Assembly (NCBI RefSeq): GCF_000327385.1
Contig: NW_008708986.1
Span: 3,272,247-3,336,246 of the forward strand
Direction of reading: 5' to 3'
Origin: Lottia gigantea
Taxonomy: Eukaryota > Mollusca > Gastropoda > Lottiidae
Length of the DNA stretch: 64,000 nucleotides
This document shows, one piece after another, positions 31,218 through 44,200 of the stretch (the first letter of the stretch is position 1; each line of letters opens with the position of its first letter). Made by a program: the position numbers and the translations under genes. The notes below the pieces were generated by a model. It did no database searches, was not told the DNA's origin, and was given only the letters and a program-made list of their open reading frames with translations.

Positions 31218-33560
31218 TTATTCATCCAAATCGGATATTATTCTTCGTCGTAGGCGACGTCGTTCCACCACCTGTTCTACAATATTACAGTCGTTATTTT
31301 CCACATCAATGGTTGTCGCAGGCTTATTTGATTCTGCATCTAGGTGTCCACATTTTTGCAAGGCGGCCAATCTTGAAAAGTAAGAGGCAATTTGTCTCGA
31401 ATTCAACCAATCATCCTTGCTTTGTTCTGAACAGGAGAAAAGTGTTTCAGTGGTACGATGCGCAGCACCAGTATATATTTGAGGAGTGGAATATTCCACC
31501 ACAGTGAACATTGGCCGCACATTACACTCATTTTTCCGTAAGAGTTTATCATAACTGTGTAGTACTCCTTTTCCGATTCCAAACGCTTTCCAAACCCTTA
31601 CACCATTTTCTTCATAAGTGAAATTGGTCATTGTAGTGATTCCAGTCCATGTGACGCGTTCACTTATTACTGTTTCATCAATGTTCATGACACTAACGTA
31701 GCAGCCGCGCACTCCGTTATACGACCTACATGCATCAAACATCTCAGATGCCGTTGTAACATTGTGGTCCTCATTAATATATCGTTGGATATGTGCTTTT
31801 AATGAGGCGATTTTTCTGTCACAAATATCCTTTCCAGCCTGAGCTTCAGAAAAATCATACGCAGTGATAGTAACATTTTGACGTTTTGCAAGCGCAGGCA
31901 CGGATAAAATTAACGGTGCACAATGGTTGCTTGCTGGGATTCTCTGAATCGAGTGGGCAAAAACTTCATTGTAGTCCATTGTAATAAAACCTTCATTTTG
32001 AACTAACCGTTCAAAATGTCATTTTCGCCCGCTCTTGATTGATGGCACGCACGATATACGCCCTGTAATTCAACACTGCACTTTTGGCATTTTGAAAGTC
32101 ATAAATCAATTCTTCTTTTTGACTTTGGTATGAAAACTTCAATTGAGCAGCGGAGTAACCGCTCTCAATTTTTTCCAAAACTGAATGAATTTTCTCACAG
32201 TTTGAACAGCTCGTAGTGTGTTCATGATCACACTCTTGTTCCGAGAGCAGAGCATAGGTAATGCAATGACTTGCCTAAGCGTTGAAAAGCCGTTCACTCA
32301 ACAGCAATGTTATCTAAACCTGCAAGAGAAACCTTCTTTGATGCAGCACAGACTTGAAGTATATTATACATAATAGTGCGTCCAAGTGGTTCAAAGTCAA
32401 TCTCTTGACAGTAGGACTTGTACAGGTCTATAAGTCTAGATGCAATGACTGTACGTACGACATTTGGTATCTCTAATTTTTCTCCGTGACTTAACTTCAT
32501 ATTTTTTGTTCCATATGCCACGTCTTGTGTGTATTCAGGTCTTGAAATGAAATCCAAGAAATGATCAACTTTTGTATCGTCCAGTCTTTTTCTTATTACA
32601 GGATGACTCTCTACTGGTTGTGCATGGCCAGCTTCCATAGCCTGTTTTCTTGCCTGGTCGATCCTGTACTTTGTCAGACCCGGTATCTAATCCAATAGCG
32701 CTGACTTAGTATCTTTCTGAACAAATATTGACAAAATTTGGCGCTTTGTTTGCCAAGAGGAGGCTCGATTGTAGCAGTTTACAAGTTGTTCAAGGAGTTT
32801 ATCATCCGAATCAATACCCGTCTTTTCTGATTTCATCACAATATCCATTATTTTTTCCTCCTGATTCGGGGCAATCAAATTCAACACAATTGATATAGTA
32901 TCCTGTGTTTTGTTTTTATAATACCACATTGTTGAAGGAGCAATATCTTCGATAGGTTTTTCAGCTGACCTCTAATCGGTTCTCTTCCAGAAGTTTTCAA
33001 AAATGCATTCAGAATACCAATTTCACTTCTAGCTAGAGCCGGTGTTGGAGCCCAGACTTGTCACAAGAGAATGCATCTTCAAATGTTACTCTAGTCTCAG
33101 AATTCGATGGTGGATCTGAGCTACTACTATCCCCCTGATCTGATTCTGTATCAAATACTGGTTGTGGGAAATGTGCTTCTGCAAACATAGGTGTTGAAGT
33201 CGAGGGCAATGGCGAGTTGAGCTCTGTAGGCATTGTCGTTAAATTTGTTGCAGATGGAATGGAAGGAGTTAGTGGCATTGAAGACAGTTGTGAAGATGCA
33301 ACAGCACTATGCTGACTCTAACATGTTTTGCATATGCCGGAACCAACTGGGACCAGAACATTCCATCGCTCATAAATTTCTTGTGATAAAGACAGCTTCA
33401 CTCCCATTTGACTTGGTTTCATTTTTGCTAATCTTTGCTTATGAAGTGGGTGTGCACAACCTCTGGGTTTATTCCAGCATAATCCAAGTCTGTATCTATA
33501 TGCAGGGCAAACAGTCATCGAAAAATTACCAGTCCGGCACAAAATCAGTTCATATTATAT
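31218..33560 (-). pseudogene. Decayed gene of a large uncharacterised invertebrate family (transposon-like)
   Basis: On the minus strand, in order: a Cys-containing start (LGLCWNKPRGCAHPLH … VPVGSGICKTC, 33542-33318), a Ser/Pro linker (33278-33033) and LVNCYNRASSWQTKRQILSI (32929-32687). Next are KVDHFLDFISRPEYTQDVAY and EIDFEPLGRTIMYNILQVCA (32638-32294), then CITYALLSEQECDHEHTTSC (about 32265-32205). Last is a 253-residue frame (31979-31218) with AYDFSEAQAGKDICDRKIAS and WTGITTMTNFTYEENG. I recall these blocks, in this order, from numerous unnamed cnidarian and mollusc proteins; the copy number suggests a mobile origin. Frames change between blocks, and the stretch that should precede SNHCAPLILSVPAL is missing, so this copy is dead. 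Confidence 0.6.
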
Positions 33561-33599
33561 TTTGTTTGGGAGGTTTACTCGCCTCAAATGTCCAGAAAT

Positions 33600-34530
33600 G
33601 TCCTTGTTACAGGATGTAAGTGGTATGATGATCGTTTCATTACTGTATGTGGAGTGATTTCCGCATGAAATCATCGGGACAAACCGTGCAATCGAGCAGT
33701 TGGTAATCATTTTGACGTTAATTTCTGTAAAGCGTAAGTCGAGTTCTCTCACCACAGCAAAGACTTTTGAAAGGTGTCACTGAGCAGATTAAATTCTTCT
33801 TTCAGAATGGCAATAACCTTTTGAACAGGTAATTTGTATCACAACTATATTAGTTCTCGAAGATTTGAGAAAGTCTTCATTCACATGAGAAAAATATGAC
33901 GTAAAATTTCAAATTTTTTCTAATTTTTAAGGGACTCTTTCTATGCAGTGATCTGTGTTCCTCAATTTTTTTTGGCTGGCACTTTTAAGGCAACCTTTGG
34001 TCTATTCGAACATCACATGCTAGTTGGTCTCAGCCCTGCAAAGACAAAGCTAGAGCTTATCTAAATTTGTATAGGAAAAGGCGTATGAAAAAGACCTATT
34101 TCAGAAAGTTCAGTAACATTACTACTGGACTAGTACTAGCAGCATACTTATGTTCGGGTGAAAGTGAACTAAATGATACATCATTCAATTCAAAAAATCA
34201 GACCGAGGGTATCAAGTGTTATTCATACACTATGGGCGAAGTTTGGACAAAATGATCAAAAATTACGATGATTTTCTCATGAAAAAAGTGTGTTCGATTT
34301 CTTCGCTTGTAACGGGTCGGGGAATGAATCATTTCAGCATGTGACTCCTAGCACCTATGAGGTCTTATGACATGATTTTAGTAAAAATATTCCAACTTCC
34401 CACCTTAGCACTTTTCTTGATATTTGCCTGGTGCTCTCACGGACGCATTCTTAAGAAGTGTAAGAACGAGGAAGAGGGAGAGGGGATGGTAGTTTTTAAA
34501 GCAACAATGAAGAGTAAGAAAGAGGAAGAA
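33600..34530. other. No gene recognised
   Basis: Continues upstream of the decayed gene. A Met-initiated minus-strand frame to 33755 may hold its N-terminus but shows no domain. The rest is unremarkable AT-rich sequence. Confidence 0.3.
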
Positions 34531-34532
34531 AT

Positions 34533-34770
34533 AAAATGAAAATTAAATGAAATGAATGGAGTTTTATGTCCTACTTTTCTGCACAATAAGGGCTAATGAA
34601 GACTGCAGGGTGCCATGAGGGCAATTTTGCCAGGACAGCAGAAATAAAATGAAATGAATGAAGTTTTACTTCCTACTTTTCTGCACCATGTGGGCTTATG
34701 GAGACGGGCAACGCAATGCACGGTACAATGAGGAAAATGTTGCCAGAGCAACAAAGAATGGCAAAATCGA
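34533..34770 (-). mobile_element. Two SINE body fragments in tandem
   Basis: Two partial copies (about 34533-34630 and 34640-34770) of the body seen in the full SINE at 42040-42379: GAATGGAGTTTTATGTCC, TACTTTTCTGCAC, GGGCTAATGAAGAC, TTTTGCCAG. AAATGAAATGAA-type tails lie at the low-coordinate end. Minus-strand orientation inferred from the full copy. Confidence 0.65.
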
Positions 34771-34799
34771 ATTTATTTTTTTATAAGAAACTAGAATGT

Positions 34800-36680
34800 G
34801 AAAATCAAGTTACTTCATTAAATTTTGCTGTTCTTCTGCTTTGTTTGCTCTTGAGAGGCAGGAGGTGGGTCAAAGCAGGGCGAGGTAGAAGTTCGAGCTT
34901 TTGCTGTTTGTTGACGCCAGGATCGAGATTCAGATGTTCACTGTGGATCAGATTTAGGCACAGATGATCCTGGGCGTGCGCCAGAAGATGAACCTTGTGC
35001 TGCGCCAAATAATCTTTAATTTTCAAAAAATCTAAAAATTATTCTTCGTCCAAATATAAAAATGAAGCTTGTGGTGCAGCATCCAATCCAGCTTGTGGTG
35101 CAGCATCCAATCCAGCTTGTGGCACAGCAGCCATTCCAGATCGTGCTGCAACAGCCAAGCCAGATTGTGGTGCAACAGCTAATCCCGCTTGTGGTGTGGC
35201 GGGTTGAGCAGGGACGTAGGGCTCGATCAGCTGTTAAGCACTAGTCTCTGGAACAGCAGACTGTGCTGGTTCCATTAACCTTTGAAGTTATGGGGACACC
35301 CTGAAAGAAGAGTCAATAGTGAGTCCCTTATGCTCCCTTAACCTCCTTAGCGAGGTTGTGTCACCCATGACACTCTTAATAATGCTGGTCTCCCTACCCG
35401 TATTGCGTGGATTTCAAATCTTATGGGGACTTATGGGGCGGTTCGTGAGACTTTTTCCTCTTCAGCCAAGAGAAGTATCTCCTTTCAGGTCCACAAAGCC
35501 TCTCTTCTTCTACTTCTTTATTTCTCTTCTCTTCCTTTTCTGCTCCCTTTGTCTCTTCTTTTCAATTTTCTTTTCCGACTTTTCATGTTCTCTCATACTA
35601 TTTTTAAAATTCATCCAGTTCCCTACCAGATTTAAACCGTAATCTGAATCTACTCCTTCAAACTTCTGGAATGTGGAATGTATCGTCTTCACTTCCGGGT
35701 GTTTCTGGCCTGGATGGACCTTGGGACACATTATTTCTGTTGCTCACTCTGAAAGATCTGTGAGATGAAATGGTTCATTTCCGATCCTTGAACCTCTGTC
35801 TGGATCCTTTCTTACGTCTTCCTCTTAATCGATTTCACTCAGAATTAATTCTACAACTTCCAAAACGAACGAATGGTCTTCCTGTCTTTCAACAATAAAG
35901 TGTTCGGCACCTTTTGATGATCCCCGGGTTTTCTTCTTCCTCCCCATTGTCTTCAAAAAATTTAGAGACTGACTATGAATTGAGAGGGGTCTCTGCAAGA
36001 TTGTGGCGAGCGAGTGAGACCTTTGTGAGGTGGTGTAAATTTGTTCCGTGAAGTTCTGCATTCAAATGTTTTCCTGCTTTCAACATTTTTAGATTTCTTA
36101 TCCTTTGAGGTGTGTTCTACTTGGCTCGGCTTCTTCCTCTTGAGGCCCTTCCACACGATTTTCGGCTCTTAGGGTTTATCTTTTGATCCATCCTCTTATT
36201 CTTGCTTTTCTTTCAGACTCCATCGTCGTCCCAAACGACTTTTTCTACATCGGTGTTTGGTGTAGCCTTCTTTCATGCCGATGAACTGTCAGAAAAGACA
36301 AAAATATCTAAACTAAAATTGCGCCAAAGGTTGTGCGCAAATTCGGGAATCAAAACATTTTAAATCAAGAAACGAATATGTTTAAAAGCTTCTGACCCAA
36401 TTCGGACAGTTCGGGAATTTGGAATTTAGCATGTCCGTTTAAGTGAATTCGAAAACTAAATTCGATTGAAAGAACTTTCATTTATATTTAAGTTCTTCTC
36501 TTCTAGGCATATTAAAGATATTTAATATACTAACAACCTCTTTGGTTTCCTGTTCATGAATTCCCAAACTTTAAATAGTTATATTTTGACGCAAACTTAA
36601 AATAAACTTTGGGGATTTTTACCAACAATATTTTAGCCAATTAAATAACTTGTCAACCCTATGTGGGAACACAGCTACCT
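34800..36680. other. Low-complexity region without a supported gene
   Basis: It has pyrimidine-rich (35505-35600) and Lys/Glu-coding minus-strand stretches. Minus-strand frames at 35825-36061 and 35962-36156 give MGRKKKTRGSSKGAEHFIVE and KRKKPSQVEHTSKDKKSK, faintly chromobox-like, but too short and broken to call. Confidence 0.3.
35064..35206. repeat. 24-bp minisatellite, about six units
   Basis: Units of GCTTGTGGTGCAGCATCC plus AATCCA, decaying toward the right. The period is a multiple of three, so both strands give an eight-residue repeat (minus strand: AGLDAAPQ), but no flanking coding context supports translation. Confidence 0.75.
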
Positions 36681-36684
36681 TCAA

Positions 36685-36880
36685 AATGACAACATTCTGG
36701 ACTAAAATGAAAGGTATCTTTACGTCCTACTCCTCTGTCCTACCTAATTGGGCTAGTGATGCCATGCAGTGTTCCGGGTTGAAAAATTCAAAGGTTTTAT
36801 ATCGACCTATGCCGAGATTGAACAATGGAACCTCAGGTAAGTCAGCTAGCGTCGAAATCACTGATCCAACGTGGCTCCAA
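36685..36880 (-). mobile_element. tRNA-derived SINE, internally deleted copy
   Basis: The minus strand begins TGGAGCCACGTTGGATCAGTG (A-box-like) near 36878, with a B-box-like GTTCAATCTC near 36820, then the body TTTTTCAACCCGGAACAC and CTAGCCCAATTAGG. Compared with 42040-42379 it lacks part of the middle. Confidence 0.6.
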
Positions 36881-36890
36881 TATCTTAAGA

Positions 36891-37326
36891 CTAGCTTCAG
36901 AATGATACCTTAAACAAGCTCGAACTTCAGAATATCTTAGACAAGCTCGAACTTCAGAATATCTTAAACAAGCTCGAACTTCAGAATATCTTAAACAAGC
37001 TCGAACTTCAGAATATCTTAAACAAGCTCGAACTTCAGAATGATATCTTATATTAGCTCCACCCTCAGAATGATATCTTATATTAGCTCCACCCTCAGAA
37101 TGATATCTTATATTAGCTCCAACCTCAGAATGATATCTTATATTAGCTCCACCCTCAGAATTATATCTTATATTAGCTCCACCCTCAGAATGATATCTTA
37201 TATTAGCTCCAATCTCAGAATGATATCTTATATTAGCTCCAACCTCAGAATGATATCTTATATTAGCTCCAATCTCAGAATGATATCTTATATTAGATCC
37301 AATCACAGAATGATATCTTATATAAG
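36891..37326. repeat. Minisatellite changing from 27-bp to 30-bp units
   Basis: About five 27-bp units (AGAATATCTTAAACAAGCTC plus GAACTTC) pass into about ten 30-bp units (AGAATGATATCTTATATTAG plus CTCCACCCTC). The extra GAT distinguishes the blocks. Both lengths keep frame, which explains the long minus-strand frame (YHSEVGANIR repeats); I see no evidence that it is translated. Confidence 0.85.
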
Positions 37327-37329
37327 CAA

Positions 37330-38288
37330 GAAACAAGAAAATTTCTATATTTATTTGTTTAATAATTGCATTATACCAATATGGACATAAATATCACAGA
37401 TTCTTATCTAAAAACAGATTGCCAGGGTCCAATTTAAGCAGTATCATATCACAGAAATAACAAAATAATACTGTTTCTAGATCACATAAAGAAAGACAAA
37501 ATATCATGACAAAATAAAACATCTAGATTACAAAAAATCATGAATAAAGACAAAATGTTATGTCATAACAGAAAATATTACTGTTTCTATATTACAAAAA
37601 ATCAAAAACAAAGTTATGTCATAACAGAAATCTTACTGTATCTAGATTACAAATAACACAAAGAAAGACAAAATAACATGTCATAACAAAACAGCGATCA
37701 TCTGCATTGGATTAATGCTGCTGTCATTTAGTTTCAGCAATATTTAAAAATATTTTAATGTAAATATAGTATAATATATATTAATAATGAAATAAAATGA
37801 TGTATTTTTCCTCGGTCATATATCAGTAAAGGTTAACTAAATATGAGAGGGATTCAAAAAAGATTTTTGAACCTTGATATGGAATGGAATTATAGAAATA
37901 CAAACTTTAAGTTTCCTTATAAACAAACACAAGGCTATACATTACATTGCATAGAACTATGAACTGTATAATATAGCTTCTATACATAGACTTTCCAAGA
38001 AATTATATACATTACCCAAACTATTATAGCATGCAATACATTGTCCAAGTTAGAAATTATGGAATGATACAGAATGCCTAATCTTTCAAAAAATTTTTCT
38101 CGGAAACCATATTTTTATCCTGTCTTTTATGAACTATTTTACAGATTTTCTTAACAATATATAACTTGACTTGGGGACTATATATTGATATAGATTGCCC
38201 ATACATAATTTATCTACTACAAAGTATGTCATAATTTATACTGGAAATAAATATAGATTGTCTAGTATGGCTTGACATAGATTATAGA
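37330..38288. other. Downstream flank and probable 3' UTR of the TEX26-like gene
   Basis: AT-rich. Repeated words ATCACAGAAATAAC/AAAGACAAAAT between 37440 and 37690 form a loose, degenerate repeat. No coding content. Confidence 0.35.
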
Positions 38289-41200
38289 TTATACCACTGG
38301 TTGGGGTGTAAAACTAGTAAATGGAGTGGCATCAGGAACTATGGATCTTGATTTTCTTAAACCACTTGTCAGCAACCTTGGTGGAACTGTTTCTAGATTA
38401 TTCTCATCAAATATACCTGGAATGCAAATACACATTAACACTATAAAAATTAATATAGCAAAGTACCATCTGAAAGAGCTCTGTTCAACCATAGAACATA
38501 ATTGGCATAAATTTTTAATGTGTTTGGGTGTGGGGGTATGAGTTTAGGTGTGGGGTATGAGTTTGGATGTGGGTGTATGAGTTTGGGTGTGGGTGTATGA
38601 GTTTGGATGTGGGGTATGAGTTTGGGTGTGGGGGTATGAGTTTGGATGTGGGTGTATGAGTTTAGGTGTGGGTGTATGAGTTTAGGTGTGGGGGTATGAG
38701 TTTGGATGTGGGGGTATGAGTGTGGATGTGGGTGTATGAGTGTGGATGTGGGTGTATGAGTTTGGGTGTGGGGGTATGACACCTAAGAAAAATGTTCACC
38801 TGTAAAAAATGTTTATTTTGATTTCTATGGATATTAATGTACCTGTGAGACCCACTGTTCTACTTATATGTTTCAGCTTCGGTAGATAATTGATTTTCAT
38901 TTCATATATTCCAATTATATTATATTAATCAAATAACTGCACAAACAATACTCTCTCACTACAGGTTAAGCCTGTATGCCTGTGCTTTTGTAATATTGTT
39001 TACCTGCAATTTACAACCAGATCAGATGCCAGACCTCAATCCATTTTATGAAAAAAAAGAAGTTAAGGAACTTTCCTTAGAATTATAAACGTTCAAAAAG
39101 CCTTTTTAAAGTTTTTATCATCACCATCGTAAAAGGGCATTATGCAAAATTTTAATTGTCAAAACCATTATAAATTATACCTAAAAATATTTTAGATATT
39201 ATATCATATACATCTATGTATCTACTTGATCAAACTGGATTTGTTTTACAAGGGATGATTAAAAAAAAGTGTAAGAATTGTTATGTAAGCATCTTAACCT
39301 AGATTTGGTGTTGAGAATCATTATGACTACACATTGTTATTTGAAACTTTTAGTATACATAGGAGACATATTTCTCTACAATAAGGTGTTTATTTTGTTT
39401 AAATTCACTAAGTAGTTTTCAAACACCTCACAAAAAAGCTTAACAAACTTTAACCTTTTAAATATTTTTGGCATTAAAATATCAATGGCATGATTTTTTA
39501 GTCAAAACTTTAAAATAAATGCAGGGACATATTTCTCTAGATTTTGGAATGTAGTTTTCATACATTTGAGCAAAATAATTTCCAACAGGCAACGAAAAAA
39601 AACAGAATGTCCCTTTAAGGCTGTGTGCTATGAACATGTAGAATGAAGTAAAAGGCTTACCACAGCTATCCAAATTATCAGTTAAATTATTAACATTATA
39701 AGGTGAACCTGTATTGTGGTTGTAATGTCTATCATATGTTGTTCTCTTCTCACATAACAATCTATTCCCGTTAGTTAATGGAACTGAAAAACAATATTCA
39801 TAGCTTATTCTTTAAATAAATATAGTCATCTAACATCACAGCTCAATGTCAGCTTTCGGGAGTCCCGTTCAAAATCAAAATCTGCTCTGTAGTTCTTAAA
39901 CAATTAAACTAAAAAAGGTAATGAGAAAGTTTAGAATGAGGTCACTTTAAGACAGTATTAGGCATTTGACATCATTTACACCCTGGAAGTAACAACAGTA
40001 TGAACTTTTACAGTGTGTGTAGGTGAATCTGATGTCAAATTCATATTTTGAAAATTGATAAATATAGCTAGAGTTTAACATAAGCCGCGTTTAGACAGCC
40101 ATAAAAACTGGCCCACCTGAAGTTAACCGTACTCGGTCCGGACTCAGCCCGGTTGGCCTGTACCCTTTACATAGCACTGTTTTCACTAGGCCAAAATCAA
40201 AAGTAGACCTGCTCTCCAGTCAGAGGAGGCGAAAAAACACAAACATACAAAATGGCGTCCCGCTATAAACAAAGCTATGATTTTGCTGAGTATTTGTTGA
40301 ATTTCTCGTTTAAAACACAAACGAACCTTAAGAATCTCCAATTTTTTTTTGAGAAACACAGCACCTTCCAATTGAACTTGGGATGATCTCGTCACCCCAA
40401 ATAGCGATCAGAGCTTCGGTCTCTTCATCACTCCATGTAGCTCCCCGTTGGGCACACATTTTAACAGTAAGTCGATCCTTTTTTGTCAAAGTTTAGCCTA
40501 GCTTGTTGTTTCCGCGAATAAAGTAACAGGGTCAAGGTCATTATTGCACATGCGCACAAGCCCCCCGCTAAGTGGATCAAATTGGCCCGGCACAGTGGCG
40601 CGTTTACACAGCACTAATATTTTGCCGTGTTGTACTCGGTACGGACCGAGACCACCTCTTTTTGCGAGACTCGGCCCACTTGAAGCTAGCACGGGGCCGA
40701 GCCCTCTCAACCCGTTTACACAGCCACTTTTTATGCCGAACCTTACTTGGTCCGGACCTTGCCCGGATAAATTGTGGCTGTCTAAACGCAGCTATTGAGT
40801 TCTTTTAGCTTCTAAAGCTATAAATCACTGTATCCATTAATATGGGATATCAATATCATCAAACAAGCAGAATAATATTATTTACCAAAAATCTTGTCCA
40901 AAGCAAGACAAAATTAGGAGCAATAATAGTACAGTGGTGGACTCCTCAAACGAGTAGTACCATCAGGTGTTTCTAAAAGAATAAGAATGGCCTGATTTGT
41001 TAAGTTTGTAGATTCAGTAGATCAGTAGAGTCATAATTACATCAAGATGACCATTCAAACGACTAGATTTGTCTATAATGTCAGCTTGTACATCACCAAC
41101 AGGGAAACACCGGGTAAATACAAAAGAATTATTTCCATGCATGTTTGAAAAGATAGAAAAGTACTTACTTGTTCCATAAACTGGAATGTGTTTACGACCA

Positions 41201-44200
41201 TTAGTACCATATCTAGATGTAGAGAGTTTTAATATTTCCTGTTGTAATGGCTGTTGATAGGTTGATCTTTGGAATGTATCTAGTGTATGTGGGGGTTTTA
41301 CCATTAGTGATGAATTCGTTAAATCATTCTGTACTATTTCATAACCTAAAATAATAAATTTCAACAAATCTCTAGATTTTTCAAGGCAAATCTCCAGATT
41401 TTTTTTCTTAACCTGTACACATGTATGCTAGCAAACTTCTAACTTTTGTACATTTTAGCTCACAATTGAAATCAGACAGCACGAAACAGAAAATAATAAA
41501 GAAAAGACCTCTACCTTGTGGCATACCAAGATAATCTGACTGATACGTAGAACGACATAATCTTCTATGAATATCATTTAATTTAGCATCAGTGACATGT
41601 TCTCTAGCCATGTCTCGTTGTGGAGGTTTCAGATTGGTGGGGAATCTCCATGTCAGAAATTGCTGAAGTATAAATGATTGTTCATTGAGAATTATGAAAT
41701 ATGAACCAGATATTTGATTAACATAAGTAAATATTATACAATAATCAAATATTGTCACTGTTAAAATAGTGCTCAATACAAATGTAGAGCTACAAATATA
41801 TTATGTATACATTGTAAATATGCGATATTGTCCTAGAATTACAAATGAAATGAAATGAATGGAGTTTTACGTCCTACTTTTTGCACCATGTGGGCTAATG
41901 AAGACAGGCATTGCCATGCAGGGTACAATTAGGGAAATTTTGCCACTGTCACTGTTAAAATAGTGCTCAATACAAATGTAGAGCGATAAATATATCATGT
42001 ATACATTGTAAATATGCGATATTGTCCTAGAATTACAACTGAAATGAAATGGAGTTTTATGTCCTACTTTTTGCACCATGTGGGCTAATGAAGACAGGAT
42101 CGCAATTAGGGAAATCTTGCCAGAACGGCTGCATTAGCCTGCCCTTTTTTGATTTCCAACTGTCGATCTTTAACATGCACAGTCTGTAGCACATGGGCCT
42201 CGGTTTATTGTCCCATCCGTACGACTTGACTCTTTTTCCATGTCAGCCCCTCTTTCCTGCATCACTGACATGGGGAAACTGGGTTGAAAAATCCAAAGGT
42301 ATTACCTATGCTAGGATTGAACTCTGGACCTGTGGGTTAGTGAGCAAGCATCTAACTCACTGAGCCACTGTGGCTCCCCTAGAATTACAAGAGCAACAGG
42401 TGTCAGTTGGGAATAAAGAAAAATGAGAAACATGTTATATGGGATCTGAATACAAATACAAAGTCTAATCCCAACAAGGGAGTTGACAAACCTTAGATGG
42501 ATGTGGTTTGTTGCTTCTGTTACCAGAAGCTGTACCAGTTCTATAGTAATGATTTGGATTTGGATTCTTTCGAGCATATTCCTCATCATAATGTGTATTG
42601 TGGTTCATAGGTTTATGTGGTGCAAAAGATGTTCCTGTGGTCATTGGTCTAGTTGCTATGGTAACTTGGTGTTGTTTATAAGGATATTGTTTTTTATATG
42701 TTGTTGCATAGGGTGATTTGAACCCATCAGAACCAATATCATTTTCTGAAAAATAAATGAATAATGCATGCTTTTTTTATTTGTTATTTTTATTTTGAGC
42801 TATTAAAAGCCTTGGTCCTTTCTGGGTAAACTATAATCGTTGATCACTGAACAGTACAGCAGAACAATCCAGTAATGGACCTTTAAAAGGAATATATAAT
42901 CATCTAATTATTTAGCCATCCATATCACTTCTCAGAATTATTATCTGCCTTCTAGTTCCCCTACAATTTCACCAGTGGGGTTGAAATTAAAACTGTCAGC
43001 TCCTGAGGACTGGCACACACAACTGTTACAGATATAACGTGATAAGCAATAAGTCTGTGAATTATACATAATAGTCTAAGATAGACATCAAGGCTGATCC
43101 TACATCACCAATTCTTTTTCAATCTTAGTGAAACGGGAAGTCATATCTTAATTCTGAGAAGAGATGCAGACAGATGAACTGGACCAGATCATAAAGCAAA
43201 AAACTATATCATCTTTATAAAGCAAATTTTTAACAAATGTAAAAAAAAATTGAAACACAAAAAAATATACCTGTTTCAAACATGATAAAATATAGCAAGG
43301 GCTTCAAATAATAATAGACTGTCACTGTTTATCATCCAAAATCAACTGATCAAAGTACTTGAACACAGTGAGAGTTACTAGGTAGAGAGGGATTAACAAG
43401 ATTTGTTCTACTGATTAACAACCTAACACCCAATACTAATCTCATAATCCAAACAATAGTGTTAATGACCTCTTATTGATAATATCTATTTCATTTTCTC
43501 AAACATGATTTTCTTTGAACTTTATTTATTGGTGGAAAATAAATCTTATTTCCCATTGTTGAGTATTGGTCTAATGTTTGTATGACATGGAATATGGCCA
43601 TCAAATTACTTCATGGAAAATGTGACCAGGATCTGTTTGATTTTCAAATGATTATTCAGATATGATAAGTCAAATTTCATGATTTGTAACATATAATAAT
43701 GTTTTTCTTTATTGATTTTGCACAAGAATGTTATTTGGTAGGAGGGCCAGATCTTTCTTTAGAGGGGGCAGCATTGGGTTGATAGTTCAGCACTGAGCCC
43801 TTTCAATGTCATCCAGCATGTAAAGAGAGTCAGTTACTGGACATGTCTCCCCTACTATCAATGGTATAAATATCTTTACAATGGTATCCCCAATCTGTAA
43901 ATGGTTTTTAGATGTAGATAGAACATTATTAGTGTTTTTATTTATTTATTGACTGTATCTCTTTAAAAGTTTATGAGAAACCAAACCATGTTGTTACAAA
44001 AAAAAATGATACCAAGTAAATGCAGTGCACCCCCAATTCCGGTGACTGGTGATACTACTGAAGGACTGACAAAAACACAACATACCTAATACTGGCATAG
44101 CAGTGTGGGGTCTTTTCTGTATCCTTTCTTCTGCTTTTCCCACAGCTTTTAAGGCATCTGCACATTTTTTCCTGTCTGCACCACATGCTCTCAAATAAGC

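Noticed and set aside
35825-36156. Faint chromobox-like stretch on the minus strand
   Set aside because: Only a few Lys-rich and Glu/Val residues match; the aromatic cage positions are not present and the frame is broken.
36842-37336. 164-residue repeat protein on the minus strand
   Set aside because: It is produced by a minisatellite whose unit is a multiple of three; no promoter, splice or homology support.
38450-38782. His/Pro-rich repeat protein
   Set aside because: It is translation of a GT-rich minisatellite in an intron of the TEX26-like gene.
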